Assembly (NCBI RefSeq): GCF_003173035.1
Contig: NZ_QGLE01000006.1
Location: 186,578-250,577 of the forward strand
Source: Zavarzinia aquatilis
GTDB taxonomy: Bacteria; Pseudomonadota; Alphaproteobacteria; Zavarziniales; Zavarziniaceae
Length of the DNA stretch: 64,000 bases
Direction: 5' to 3'
In this document: piece by piece, positions 45,326 to 54,243 of the stretch
How positions within the stretch are numbered: position 1 is the stretch's first letter
Layout: each line of letters opens with the position of its first letter
Translations under genes and position numbers: made by a program
Notes under the pieces: generated by a model
Databases searched by the model: none
What the model was told of the DNA's origin: nothing
Seen by the model: the letters and a program-made list of their open reading frames with translations, nothing else

Positions 45326-46599
45326 TGCTTAAACGCTTCATGCGCCGATTGCGCAGCGGGTCCACCAGCCCGCTCAGCTACGAGGAACAACGCCAGCGGC
45401 TCGAGGACGGCAGTCTCGACGCCCGGCGGTATCTGGCGGCGCAGGGCGATACAAGGCCCGAAATCCTTTATTACCTCGCGGAGGACGAGGATGCCGGTGT
45501 GCGCAGCGCCGTGGCCGGCAACCCGGGCACGCCGCACCAGGCAGACCGCAATTTGACCCGCGACGCCTCGGACGACGTCCGGCGCGAGCTGGCGCGCAAG
45601 GTCGCCCGCCTGCTGCCGACCCTGACCCATCACGAACAGGATCGGCTGCGCGAGCGGACGATCGAACTGATCGAAATTCTGGCCACCGATCAGCTGGCGG
45701 CGGTGCGCCGGGTTCTGTCGGAAGAGCTGAAGTCGTCGCGCAACGTGCCGAAGCCGATCGTCGACCGCCTGGCCCGCGATCTCGACCTGATCGTTTCGGC
45801 GCCGATCCTGGAATATTCACCCCTGCTGGGCGATGACGACCTCCTGGAAATCATCGCCTCCTGTCAGGTCGAGGGCGCCATGGCGGCCATCGCGCGCCGC
45901 GCCGATCTGCCGCAAAGCGTTTCGGAAGCCATTGTCGCGACGCTCGACATTCCCGCCGTCGCCGCCCTGCTGAACAACCCTTCCGCCCGCCTGCGCGAGG
46001 ATGTGCTCGACCAGATCATCGACGCCGCCGGCTCGATCGACGTCTGGCATCAGCCTCTCGTCCTGCGCACCGAATTGTCGATGCGGGCGATCCGCCGCAT
46101 CGCCGGTTTCGTCGCCTCGTCACTGGTCGACCAGCTGATGACCCGTAACGATCTCGACGAGGAAACGGCGGCGACCCTGGCGCGCCGGGTGCGCGAGCGC
46201 GTCGCTGCGGGCGAGCACGAGTTGCCGCGCCGGGCGTTCGACGAATTGCTGGCCGAAGTCGCCGCCATGGAGCGCGCGGGCCACCTCGACGAGGCGGAAA
46301 TCGAAAAAGCCATCGACGGCGGCCGGCGCGATTTCGTGATCGCTGCCTTCTGCGTCCGTTCGGGGATGCGGCCGGCGGCGGTGCGACAGGTGCTGGGGTG
46401 TCGGCTGGCCAAGCCGGTCTGCGCCCTCGTGTGGCGGTCCGGCCTGTCCATGCGCCTCGCGGTGAAAGTCCAGCGCCAGATCGCCCTTATTCCGCAGAGC
46501 GGCCTGATCCACGCCCGGGGCGGCACCAATTATCCGCTGACGCCGGAGGAAATGTCCTGGCATCTCGAATTCTTCTCGCTGGACGAGCCCCGGCGCTAG
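45325..46599 (+). CDS. DUF2336 protein, translationally coupled to the diguanylate cyclase gene
   Basis: A 424-residue all-helical protein matching DUF2336, a domain restricted mainly to alphaproteobacteria, with HEAT-like repeat motifs (e.g. [72 protein letters not shown]). No catalytic residues are visible. Its ATG overlaps the cyclase stop by one base, so the two are almost certainly made together. It might be a c-di-GMP or protein partner of the cyclase. The 3' end overlaps the phhB gene on the other strand by four bases. Confidence 0.85.
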   Translation: MLKRFMRRLRSGSTSPLSYEEQRQRLEDGSLDARRYLAAQGDTRPEILYYLAEDEDAGVRSAVAGNPGTPHQADRNLTRDASDDVRRELARKVARLLPTLTHHEQDRLRERTIELIEILATDQLAAVRRVLSEELKSSRNVPKPIVDRLARDLDLIVSAPILEYSPLLGDDDLLEIIASCQVEGAMAAIARRADLPQSVSEAIVATLDIPAVAALLNNPSARLREDVLDQIIDAAGSIDVWHQPLVLRTELSMRAIRRIAGFVASSLVDQLMTRNDLDEETAATLARRVRERVAAGEHELPRRAFDELLAEVAAMERAGHLDEAEIEKAIDGGRRDFVIAAFCVRSGMRPAAVRQVLGCRLAKPVCALVWRSGLSMRLAVKVQRQIALIPQSGLIHARGGTNYPLTPEEMSWHLEFFSLDEPRR

Positions 46600-46898
46600 A
46601 TTCCGAAGTCGGCGGCGAAGGCGTCGATCTTGTGGGCGAGGTCGATATCGCGCTGCGACAGGCCGTCGGCGTCATGGGTGGTCAGCACGATGTCCACGAT
46701 CTTGTAGACGTTGAACCATTCCGGGTGGTGGTCCGCCGCCTCGGCCGCCAGCGCGACCCGGGTCATGAAGGCGAAGGCCTGGCTGAAATCGCGGAACACC
46801 AGACGGCGTTCGATGGCGTCCCGCTCCTTCGCCGCGCGCCAGTGCGGCAGTCGGGCGAGGGCCGCGTCCCTGGCGGCGCCCGTCAGCTTTTCGGCCAT
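46596..46898 (-). CDS. 4a-hydroxytetrahydrobiopterin dehydratase (pterin carbinolamine dehydratase)
   Basis: A 100-residue PCD/DCoH-like enzyme that regenerates the pterin cofactor of aromatic amino acid hydroxylases. The sequence [21 protein letters not shown] contains the active-site histidines. The start at 46898 has GAGGGG six bases before; an upstream ATG at 46904 abuts the SD. No phenylalanine hydroxylase is nearby. Confidence 0.9.
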   Translation of the reverse strand: MAEKLTGAARDAALARLPHWRAAKERDAIERRLVFRDFSQAFAFMTRVALAAEAADHHPEWFNVYKIVDIVLTTHDADGLSQRDIDLAHKIDAFAADFGI

Positions 46899-46984
46899 GG
46901 CCATCCCCTCTTTGGCGATTTTCGATCCAGTCCGAAGTGGTACGAGACTGGACAGCGCGCCACAAGGCGCTAACGTCTCGGCCG

Positions 46985-47386
46985 ATGACCCACGCTAAGT
47001 TTCTCGACCGGCTTCTGGCCCCCCGTCTCGAAGACATCGAGGCCCTGGCCGCCCAGGCCCTGGCGGAAATCCCGCCGGCCCTGCGCGACAAGGTGCGCGA
47101 CGTCGTGATCCGGGTCGAGGAATTCGCCGACGACGGCACCCTCGAGGCCATGGGCATCGACGATCCCTTCACCCTCACCGGGCTCTATCGCGGTGTGCCG
47201 CTGAAGGACAAGTCGGTCAGCGATTCGGGCAGCCTGCCCGACATGATCTTCCTCTATCGCCGGCCCATCCTCGATGAATGGTGCGAGACCGGCGTATCGC
47301 TGGGCGACCTGGTGCGCGAGGTGCTGATCCACGAGATCGGCCATCATTTCGGTTTCTCCGACAATGATATGGACGCCATCGACTGA
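46985..47386 (+). CDS. Small zincin-like metallopeptidase family protein
   Basis: A 133-residue protein of the MtfA/DUF1025-like 'metallopeptidase family' with the zinc motif [18 protein letters not shown] (HExxHxxGxxD). Homologues are widespread in alphaproteobacteria; their substrates are unknown. The start at 46985 ([10 protein letters not shown]) is where the family begins. Confidence 0.85.
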   Translation: MTHAKFLDRLLAPRLEDIEALAAQALAEIPPALRDKVRDVVIRVEEFADDGTLEAMGIDDPFTLTGLYRGVPLKDKSVSDSGSLPDMIFLYRRPILDEWCETGVSLGDLVREVLIHEIGHHFGFSDNDMDAID

Positions 47387-47749
47387 CGATTCGTTCAGCC
47401 GTGAATGGCGGTATTTCTCTGCCGTTCCGGGGTCGTGATTTCCGCAGCGGAATCCTCGGCACTCGCCGCGAAAACACCATCGTGAATAAGAACCCCTTGC
47501 AGGTACACGGGTTTCCGCTAGCGGTTCAGCGCCGGGCTGCCATCGTTGTGCGATGCACCCATTCTGAAAGAACCTCCGGAACGCGGTTTAATTTCTCCGT
47601 TTTGGAGATTGTTTGGCCCGAAAACTATCCTTAAAAATCGGTTTACCCGCCCCTGCAGGCGTGGCGCGAACATGTGGGCCCCGACCGTCCGGATCGTTGT
47701 CGCCCGCGCCCGTCGCGCGAAGGCGGGGCAACGATTTCTGGGGGTTCAA
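47387..47749 (+). other. Non-coding gap before the repeat-protein gene
   Basis: 363 bases with no gene I can support. It includes an AT-rich patch at 47580-47645 (unlike the flanks), where the promoter of the following gene probably lies, and a small CTCCGTTTTGGAG dyad at 47596-47608. Short open frames in it have no start signal or homology that I can see. Confidence 0.5.
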
Positions 47750-49537
47750 GTGGCTGAAATGTTGAAGATCACCAAGCGCGGCGCCCGATGCTCGGCCCTG
47801 ACGACGGCGACGGCGCTGTCCGCCCTGCTGGCGACGGCGGCCCCGGCCGGGGCGCAGGATGCGATCGCAGTCTCGCCCCTGCAGTTCGGCGCCGATACGA
47901 TGGCGGTGGCGGAAACCAACCTGCGTCTCGACGTCTTCGGCGGCGGTGACGAGAACGGCGGCCTGTTCGGTGGCGCGCCCAGCCTCGCGGTGCCGCTGGG
48001 CGATAACTTCGGCGTGCAGTTCGACGGCATGGCGGGCTTCGTCGCCGACGAGGCCGGCTTTGCCGGCGGCGCGGGCCAGCTGTTCTATCGCGATCCGCAG
48101 GTGATGACGGTCGGCATCGCCGGTGGCGGCTATATCGTCGAGGACGACAAGCAATATGCCGTCGCGGCCATCGGCGAATATTACCTGTCGTCGGTCACCC
48201 TCGAATTGCTGGCCGGCTATCAGTGGGGCGATATCGTCCATGATTCCTATTACGCGCGGGCGGGCGCCACGCTCTATGTGAATCCGAACTTCAAGATCGG
48301 TGCCGGCATCGGCTATGCCGAGGACACCGAAATCTCGGGTGACCTGCAGATCGAGGCGCTGCTCAGCGACGTGCCCGGCCTCGCGCTGTTCGCCAATGGC
48401 TCGGTCGACGAGAAGGGCGCGCTCGCCCTCGCCGGGGTCCGTCTCTATACCGCGGCGGCGGAGTTGACCCGGACCAAGTCGGCCGGCGAAGTCACCCTGA
48501 TGGATATCGACCGGCGCTATCAGCGGCCCAACTTCCTGACCGGCTATGGCAGCATGTTCGGCCTGCGTCAGGCCAGTCTCGCGGGTGGCGGCGTGCTGCC
48601 GCCCTCGTCCGGCGGCGGGGGTAATGGCGGCAATGGCGGTAACGGCGGCGGCGGTAACGGCGGCGGTGGCAATGGTGGCGGCGGCAACGGCGGCGGCGGC
48701 CAGACCAGCAACGGCCTGATCTCCCTGGTGCAGAACACGGTCGAGAACCTGTTGGGCAATACGCCGCTGCAGGGTGTGAGCGACCTCGTCAATGCCCTGG
48801 TCGATCCGCAGACCGGCGTGCTCAGCCCGCTGACCGGCGCGCTCGAGGCGGTGACCGACACGGCGACCGGCGCCCTCGGTGGCCTGACCAATGTCGTCGA
48901 CGCGCTGGCCGGGCCGAAGAATGGCGTGCTCGATCCGGTGCTCGATGGCGTCAACGACCTGCTGACCGGCGATACCCGCTCCACCACGACGGGCGGCCTG
49001 ATCGACGTGGTGCAGGGCACGGTCGGCAGCCTGCTCGACAATACGCCGCTCGCCTTCGTCGGCAATCTGGTCGACACGCTGGTCGATCCGCAGACCGGCG
49101 CCCTCGCCGCGCTGACCGGACCGCTGAACGATCTGACCGATATCCAGACCGGCGGTCTCGGCGCGGTCACGGAAGTGGTCGATGCCCTGGTCGGCGACGA
49201 GAAGGGCGCCCTCGACCCGACGCTGGACGGGCTCAATCACCTCCTGTCGGGCCAGACCGAATCGACCAACACGGGCGGCCTGATCGACACGGTACAGGGC
49301 ACGGTGAACAACCTGCTGGGCGGCACCATCCTGTCACCGGTGGCGGGCCTGGTGAACACGCTGGTCGATCCGCAGACCGGCGCGCTCGCCGCGCTGACCG
49401 ATCCGCTGAACGACCTGACCAATGTCCAGACCGGCGGCCTCGGCGCGGTCACGGAAGTGGTCGACACGCTGGTCGGCGCCAACAACGGCGCCCTCGATCC
49501 GACGCTGGATGGCGTGAACCACCTGCTCAGTTTCTGA
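47750..49537 (+). CDS. Exported protein with barrel-like N-terminus, Gly/Asn linker and three 94-residue repeats
   Basis: A 595-residue protein with no recognised family name. Signal peptide about 1-33 (LTTATALSALLATAAPAGAQ). A region of about 34-285 has alternating aromatic/glycine strands (e.g. YYARAGATLYV, FKIGAGIGYAED) suggesting an outer-membrane or surface beta domain. A flexible Gly/Asn run at about 286-318 follows. Then come three repeats starting at residues 322, 416 and 510, each exactly 94 residues apart (the last is 86): GLIDxVQGTVxxLL...LVDPQTGALAALT...QTGGLGAVTEVVD.LVG...GALDPTLDG.N.LL. The C-terminal residue is Phe, as in many outer-membrane proteins. The GTG at 47750 is chosen for its GGGGG SD; an ATG at 47759 is possible. 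Confidence 0.75.
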   Translation: MAEMLKITKRGARCSALTTATALSALLATAAPAGAQDAIAVSPLQFGADTMAVAETNLRLDVFGGGDENGGLFGGAPSLAVPLGDNFGVQFDGMAGFVADEAGFAGGAGQLFYRDPQVMTVGIAGGGYIVEDDKQYAVAAIGEYYLSSVTLELLAGYQWGDIVHDSYYARAGATLYVNPNFKIGAGIGYAEDTEISGDLQIEALLSDVPGLALFANGSVDEKGALALAGVRLYTAAAELTRTKSAGEVTLMDIDRRYQRPNFLTGYGSMFGLRQASLAGGGVLPPSSGGGGNGGNGGNGGGGNGGGGNGGGGNGGGGQTSNGLISLVQNTVENLLGNTPLQGVSDLVNALVDPQTGVLSPLTGALEAVTDTATGALGGLTNVVDALAGPKNGVLDPVLDGVNDLLTGDTRSTTTGGLIDVVQGTVGSLLDNTPLAFVGNLVDTLVDPQTGALAALTGPLNDLTDIQTGGLGAVTEVVDALVGDEKGALDPTLDGLNHLLSGQTESTNTGGLIDTVQGTVNNLLGGTILSPVAGLVNTLVDPQTGALAALTDPLNDLTNVQTGGLGAVTEVVDTLVGANNGALDPTLDGVNHLLSF

Positions 49538-49554
49538 GCCGGTTCAGCACCCGA

Positions 49555-50505
49555 TCAGTGGGGGCCGCTCACCTCGATGGTGACATGGGACAGGCGGGGC
49601 AGGCCGGCCAGCCTGTCCCGATAGGCCGCGGGCGACAGCGGCCGCGGCGCGGTGACGGCGGCGATGACGCCAAGGTGGCCCGGCCCCAGGGTCCAGATGT
49701 GAAGGTCGGTCACCCGCTCGCCCTCGGCCTCCAGCCGGCGACGGATCTCGGTGCCGATATCGTCGCCGCCGGGCACGGTATCGAGCAGCACGCGGCCTGA
49801 ATCGCGCAGCAGCCCGACCGACCAGCGCGCGATGACGAGGGCGCCAACCACCCCGATGACCGGGTCCAGCCAGACCGCGCCGAAGACGCTTCCCGCCGTC
49901 AACGCCGCGATGGCGAGGACGGAGGTCAGCGCATCGGCGAGGACATGGAGATAGGCCGCGCGCAGATTATTGTCGGCGTGATGATGATGATGGTCGTGAT
50001 CGTGGTGATGGTCGTGATCGTGGTGATGGTCGTGATCGTCGTGATCGTGATGATGGCCGTGGCCCTGGTGCAGCAGCACGGCCGAGACGAGATTGACCAG
50101 GAGCCCGACCACCGCGACCGCGATCGCCTCGCCATAGTCGATGGCGACCGGATGGGCGAGGCGCCACAGGCTTTCCCCCGCGATCAGCAGGGCGACGAGG
50201 CCGAGCACGATGGCACTGGCGAAACCGGCGAGATCGCCGAACTTGCCCGTGCCGAAGGAAAAGCGGCCATCGCCCGCGAGGCGCCGGGCATAGCGGTAGG
50301 CGAGGGCGGAAATCACCAGCGCGGCGGCATGGGTCGACATGTGCCAGCCATCCGCCGTCAGCGCCATCGAACCGAACAGCGTGCCGGCCACGATCTCGAC
50401 CACCATGGTCAGCGCGGTCAGGGCGATCACCGCCCAGGTCCGGCGCTCGTTGCGGGCATGGGCCTCGCCGAGGAAGACATGGTCGTGGACGGCGCTGGTG
50501 CTCAT
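49555..50505 (-). CDS. DmeF-type cation diffusion facilitator with His-rich loop
   Basis: A 316-residue CDF metal exporter: six hydrophobic segments, the metal-site sequence DGWHMSTHAAALV (TM2) and HVLADALTSVLAIAAL (TM5), and a cytosolic C-terminal domain. Between segments 4 and 5 is an extremely His/Asp-rich loop (about 175-205; runs such as HHHDHDHHH), encoded by three 18-bp tandem repeats at 49991-50044. DmeF members export cobalt, nickel or zinc. The start at 50505 follows a prolinerich unrelated upstream frame. Confidence 0.9.
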   Translation of the reverse strand: MSTSAVHDHVFLGEAHARNERRTWAVIALTALTMVVEIVAGTLFGSMALTADGWHMSTHAAALVISALAYRYARRLAGDGRFSFGTGKFGDLAGFASAIVLGLVALLIAGESLWRLAHPVAIDYGEAIAVAVVGLLVNLVSAVLLHQGHGHHHDHDDHDHHHDHDHHHDHDHHHHHADNNLRAAYLHVLADALTSVLAIAALTAGSVFGAVWLDPVIGVVGALVIARWSVGLLRDSGRVLLDTVPGGDDIGTEIRRRLEAEGERVTDLHIWTLGPGHLGVIAAVTAPRPLSPAAYRDRLAGLPRLSHVTIEVSGPH

Positions 50506-50545
50506 GGCATCGTCTCCCCCGGGGTTACGGCCGGTCGTCAGGATA

Positions 50546-51463
50546 TCAATAGCCCCGCGCCCGGTCCACGAGGCCGGTGACGGCGCGCCCGGCGCGGAAG
50601 GCCCTGATATTGTCGGCGGCGCAATGGGCCGCGGTGCGGCTGTCGGTCTCGGCCGCGACATGGGGCGTTACGGTGACGCCGGGGTGGCGCCACAGGGGGC
50701 TTTCGGCGGGCAGTGGCTCGGTCTCGAAGACATCGAGCACGGCATGGGACAGCTGTCCGGAATCGAGCGCGGCGATGATGTCGGGCACCACCTGATGTCC
50801 GCCCCGGCCGAAGTTGATCAGGCTGGCGCCGGGCAGCATCCGGGCGAACAGGGGCGCGGCCAGGATGTGCCGCGTCTCTGCCGTCAGGGGCAGCAGATTG
50901 ACGAGGACATGGGCCCGCGCCAGCACCTCGTCCAGCGCCGCCGGGCCGGCCGAGCGGCTCCAGCCCAGCACCGGAAAGCCGAGCGCCCGCAGCATGGCCG
51001 CCGAAGCCTTGCCCATTTCCCCCATGCCGAGGATGCCGACCGGGCATTCGGCCGCCAGCGGCTGGTGGTGCGGCTTCCACCATACAGCTGCCTGCTGCTC
51101 GCGATAGGCCGGCAGCTGGCGATGCAGGGCGAGGACATGGGTCGCCACCGCCTCGGCCATGGCGGTCGCGAGGTTGGGATCGACCAGCCGGGCAAGGGGC
51201 AGGTGTTCGGGCACCGAACCATCGGCCAGCAAGCCGTCGACCCCGGCCCACAGGCTCTGCACGAAACGAAGGTTCGGCATTCGGGCCAGCAGCCCCGGCG
51301 CCGGATTGGCGACGACCGCGACATCGACCGCCGCGAGATCGTCGTCGCTCAAGGTGCCATGCGGCGGGCCGAGCAGTACCGTCTCGCCGAGCGCCCTCTC
51401 CAGCAGGTCCCGCCAATGCCGGGCGATCGAAGCCGAATAGCGGCAGAGATAGACGATGCTCAA
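50546..51463 (-). CDS. ghrA: Glyoxylate/hydroxypyruvate reductase A-type dehydrogenase
   Basis: A 305-residue D-2-hydroxyacid dehydrogenase of the GhrA group: VGILGMGEMGKASAAMLRALGF nucleotide motif, NLLPLTAETRHIL, INFGRGGHQV, and the catalytic His in VTPHVAAETD. It reduces glyoxylate or hydroxypyruvate with NADPH. Second gene in the direction of transcription after the VOC gene, spaced about 10 bases, in a compact minus-strand row with cobB and thpR. Confidence 0.88.
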   Translation of the reverse strand: MSIVYLCRYSASIARHWRDLLERALGETVLLGPPHGTLSDDDLAAVDVAVVANPAPGLLARMPNLRFVQSLWAGVDGLLADGSVPEHLPLARLVDPNLATAMAEAVATHVLALHRQLPAYREQQAAVWWKPHHQPLAAECPVGILGMGEMGKASAAMLRALGFPVLGWSRSAGPAALDEVLARAHVLVNLLPLTAETRHILAAPLFARMLPGASLINFGRGGHQVVPDIIAALDSGQLSHAVLDVFETEPLPAESPLWRHPGVTVTPHVAAETDSRTAAHCAADNIRAFRAGRAVTGLVDRARGY

Positions 51464-51473
51464 GATACTCTCC

Positions 51474-51896
51474 TCAGCTCGCGAACAGGCTGTCGTCCGA
51501 GGCGAAGCCCTTGAATTCCAGGGCGTTGCCCGACGGGTCGAGCACGAAGAGCGTCGCCTGTTCCCCCGGCTGGCCCACGAAGCGGACCTTGGGCTTCAGC
51601 ACCCAGTCGATGCCTTCCGCCGCTTCCAGCCGTGCCCGCAGCGCCTGCCACTGGTCCATGGTCAGCACGACGCCGAAATGGGGAATGGGCACGGCGTCGC
51701 CGTCGACCCCGCCGGCGCAGGCGCGGCCGGCGCCCTGCCAGTCCGCGCGCAGATGGGCCGAGAGCTGATGGCCGAACAGCTCGAAATCGACCCAGGTCGG
51801 CGCGCTGCGCCCCGCCGCGCAGCCGAGGGTGCCGATGTAGAAGGCACGCGCGGCGGCAAGGTCGTTGACCGGAAAGGCGAGATGGAACGGGCGCAT
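51474..51896 (-). CDS. VOC-family (glyoxalase/bleomycin-resistance-like) protein
   Basis: A 140-residue protein with the two beta-alpha-beta-beta-beta modules of VOC proteins: HLAFPVNDLAAARAFYIGTLGC at the start and FVLDPSGNALEFKGF at the end. It keeps typical metal residues (His in the first motif, Glu in LEFK). Substrate unknown. Two bases separate it from the cobB stop. Confidence 0.86.
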   Translation of the reverse strand: MRPFHLAFPVNDLAAARAFYIGTLGCAAGRSAPTWVDFELFGHQLSAHLRADWQGAGRACAGGVDGDAVPIPHFGVVLTMDQWQALRARLEAAEGIDWVLKPKVRFVGQPGEQATLFVLDPSGNALEFKGFASDDSLFAS

Positions 51897-51898
51897 GA

Positions 51899-52618
51899 TC
51901 AGGGCTCCCCACGCAGCAGTTCGTCGACGAAGACGGGCACGATCTCGCTGGCATTGCCATAGCGATGCTGGGCGAACAGCGAATGGCCGTCGGACGGGTC
52001 GAGGTTCAGCTCGACCGTCAGCGCCCGCCGGCCGCGCCGCACCTGGGCGACGAAACCCGCCGCCGGATAGACCGTGCCTGAAGTGCCGATGGAGACGAAG
52101 AGATCGCAGGCCTCCAGCGCCTCGTGAATTTCGTCCATCAGCAGGGGCATCTCGCCGAACCAGACGACATGGGGCCGCATCGCGCCCGCCCGGCCGCAAT
52201 GGCCGCAGACCGTCGCCGTGTCGATGTCGCCCCGGTGCTCGGTCACGGTCTCGCACCGGCCGCAGCGGATGCGGGCGAGTTCGCCATGCATGTGGATGAG
52301 GTTGCGGCTGCCCGCCCGCTCGTGCAGGTCGTCGACATTCTGGGTGACAATCAGCACCTCGCCCGCGTGTTCCGCTTCCAGCCGGGCGAGGGCATGGTGG
52401 GCGGCATTGGGCTGCGCGGTCAGAAGGCCGCGGCGGCGGGCGTTGTAGAATTCATGGACGAAGGCGGGGTTGCGCTCAAAGCCCTCGGGCGTCGCCACGT
52501 CCCGCAGGTCGTATTTCGTCCACAGGCCGTCCTTGTCCCGGAAGGTGCCGAGGCCCGATTCCGCCGAAATGCCGGCGCCGGTCAGGATCACGATCCGCCG
52601 ATAGGTCTTCACACCCAT
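51899..52618 (-). CDS. cobB: NAD-dependent protein deacylase, sirtuin class III
   Basis: A 239-residue sirtuin. GAGISAESGLGTFRDKDG (NAD loop), VTQNVDDLHERAGS, the catalytic His in IHMHGELARIRC, and two CxxC pairs (CGRC and CGHC) for zinc. It removes acetyl or longer acyl groups from lysine; the PrpE/Acs-type ligases in the window are the classic substrates. The start at 52618 overlaps the end of thpR by ten bases. Confidence 0.93.
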   Translation of the reverse strand: MGVKTYRRIVILTGAGISAESGLGTFRDKDGLWTKYDLRDVATPEGFERNPAFVHEFYNARRRGLLTAQPNAAHHALARLEAEHAGEVLIVTQNVDDLHERAGSRNLIHMHGELARIRCGRCETVTEHRGDIDTATVCGHCGRAGAMRPHVVWFGEMPLLMDEIHEALEACDLFVSIGTSGTVYPAAGFVAQVRRGRRALTVELNLDPSDGHSLFAQHRYGNASEIVPVFVDELLRGEP

Positions 52619-53181
52619 GCCCCGTCCTCGCCCCCGTCCTGCTCTTCGAGATCGAACCATTCTTCCGGGGTATAGACCGGGTGCTCGCCCCCGGTCACGC
52701 TGGAATAAAGCGCGAAGCGGTCGGCCCGCCAGGGCGGCGGCGCCAACCCGCCATTGCCTTCGACGAAGGCGCGCAGCCTTCCGGCATCGGGCGCCTTCAG
52801 CCGGGCGAGGGTGACATGGGGCACGAAGCGCCGGTCGTCGATATCGAGCCCGGGAACCCGGGCGAGCGCCGCCTCCACCCGTTTCTCGAGGTCGATGAGG
52901 GCGGGCGAGGGCACGACGGCGGCATAAAGGAGGCGCGGCCCCTTGCCGCTCTCGAACAGGCCGACGCCGCGGAGCGCCACCTCGAAGGCCGGGGCATGGA
53001 CGCCGTCGAGGGCGGAGACGATATCGTCCGCCACCCGCTCGTCGACCTCGCCGATGAATTTCAGGGTGATGTGCAGGTTGTCGGCCGGGCTCCAGCGCGC
53101 GCCCGGAATGCCGCCGCCCGCCAGCGCCAGGGTCTGGCGCAAGAGGGGCGGCAGCGGCAGGGCGACGAAGAGACGGATCAT
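52609..53181 (-). CDS. thpR: RNA 2',3'-cyclic phosphodiesterase (LigT/ThpR)
   Basis: A 190-residue 2H phosphoesterase with both HxTx motifs: HITLKFIGEVD and HVTLARLKAPD. It hydrolyses 2',3'-cyclic phosphates at RNA ends. Its 3' end runs into the cobB start, so the two are coupled. Confidence 0.9.
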   Translation of the reverse strand: MIRLFVALPLPPLLRQTLALAGGGIPGARWSPADNLHITLKFIGEVDERVADDIVSALDGVHAPAFEVALRGVGLFESGKGPRLLYAAVVPSPALIDLEKRVEAALARVPGLDIDDRRFVPHVTLARLKAPDAGRLRAFVEGNGGLAPPPWRADRFALYSSVTGGEHPVYTPEEWFDLEEQDGGEDGAWV

Positions 53182-53202
53182 GTCACGCGCCCCGCCGGAA
53201 GG

Positions 53203-54243
53203 TCACGCGCAGGGGTTGGGATTGGCGCGGTGCACCGCCTCGATTTCCTTCATGACCTCTTCCGACAATTCGAGGTCGATCGAGCCGATATCGGCCTTCA
53301 GCTGCTCCATCGTGGTCGCGCCGATGATGTTGGCGCCGAGGAAGGGCCGGGTATTGACGAAGGACAGCGCCATCTGCGCCGGGTCCAGCCCGTGGCGACG
53401 CGCGATGTCGACATAGGCATCCGCCGCCGGCTGGGCGCCCGGGGTCGAATAGCGGACGAAGCGCGAGAACAGGGTGAGCCGGGCATTGGCCGGCCTGACC
53501 CCGCCATAATATTTGCCGGACAGCAGCCCCATGGCGAGCGGCGAATAGGCCAGCAGCTCGACGCCCTCGCGGTGCGCGATCTCGGCGAGGCCGATCTCGA
53601 ACAGGCGGTTCAGGAGACTATAGGCGTTCTGGATCGAGACGATATGCGGCAGGCCCAGACGGTCGGCCGCGGCGAGGTAACGCATCACGCCCCAGGGGCT
53701 TTCGTTGGACACCCCGAGGTGGCGGACCTTGCCCGCCTTCACGAGGCCGGCGAGGGCGTCGAGCGTCTCCTCGATGGGGATGAGGTCGTCCTGCTCGAAA
53801 TGCTTGTAGTCGGCGACGCCGAAGGCATTGGTGATGCGCTCCGGCCAGTGGACCTGATAGAGGTCGACGTAATCGGTGCCGAGGCGCTTCAGGCTGCCGT
53901 CGATCGCCTCGTTGATCTGGGCCTTGTTCAGGCGGGTGGTGGGTTTCCGGATATGGGCGCCGGGGCCGTCGCGGCCCGAGACCTTGGTCGCGATGATGAC
54001 CTTGTCGCGGTTCTTGCGCGCCTTCAGCCAGCTGCCGATATAGGCCTCGGTCCTTCCTTGCGTCTCGGGCTTGGGCGGCACCGGATACATTTCGGCCGCG
54101 TCGAGGAAATTCACCCCCTGCGCGAGGGCGTAGTCGAGCTGTTCGTGCGCTTCCGCTTCCGTATTCTGTTCGCCCCAGGTCATGGTGCCGAGGCAGATGA
54201 CGCTGACATCGAGATCGGTCCGGCCGAGACGACGGTACTTCAT
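53203..54243 (-). CDS. tas: Aldo/keto reductase, Tas-like
   Basis: A 346-residue AKR with the NADP-binding barrel: MKYRRLGRTDLDVSVICLGTMTWGEQNTEAEAH at the start, the catalytic Asp-Tyr in FLDAAEMYPVP, the lysine in VIIATKVSG and the His in LYQVHWPER. Tas is the NADP(H)-dependent reductase first met as a suppressor of tyrosine auxotrophy. The gene starts four bases inside the tesA stop region. Confidence 0.9.
   Translation of the reverse strand: MKYRRLGRTDLDVSVICLGTMTWGEQNTEAEAHEQLDYALAQGVNFLDAAEMYPVPPKPETQGRTEAYIGSWLKARKNRDKVIIATKVSGRDGPGAHIRKPTTRLNKAQINEAIDGSLKRLGTDYVDLYQVHWPERITNAFGVADYKHFEQDDLIPIEETLDALAGLVKAGKVRHLGVSNESPWGVMRYLAAADRLGLPHIVSIQNAYSLLNRLFEIGLAEIAHREGVELLAYSPLAMGLLSGKYYGGVRPANARLTLFSRFVRYSTPGAQPAADAYVDIARRHGLDPAQMALSFVNTRPFLGANIIGATTMEQLKADIGSIDLELSEEVMKEIEAVHRANPNPCA

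Noticed and set aside
47401-47634. 77-codon open frame in the gap before the repeat protein
   Set aside because: No SD, no domain, and the AT-rich end fits a promoter better.
47588-49240. Minus-strand frame across the 94-residue repeat gene
   Set aside because: Mirror of the plus-strand repeats; no signal or family; the plus strand has a signal peptide and SD.
49985-50044. Short tandem repeat as a CRISPR-like array
   Set aside because: The repeats are 18 bp with no spacers and encode the His-rich loop of the CDF protein.
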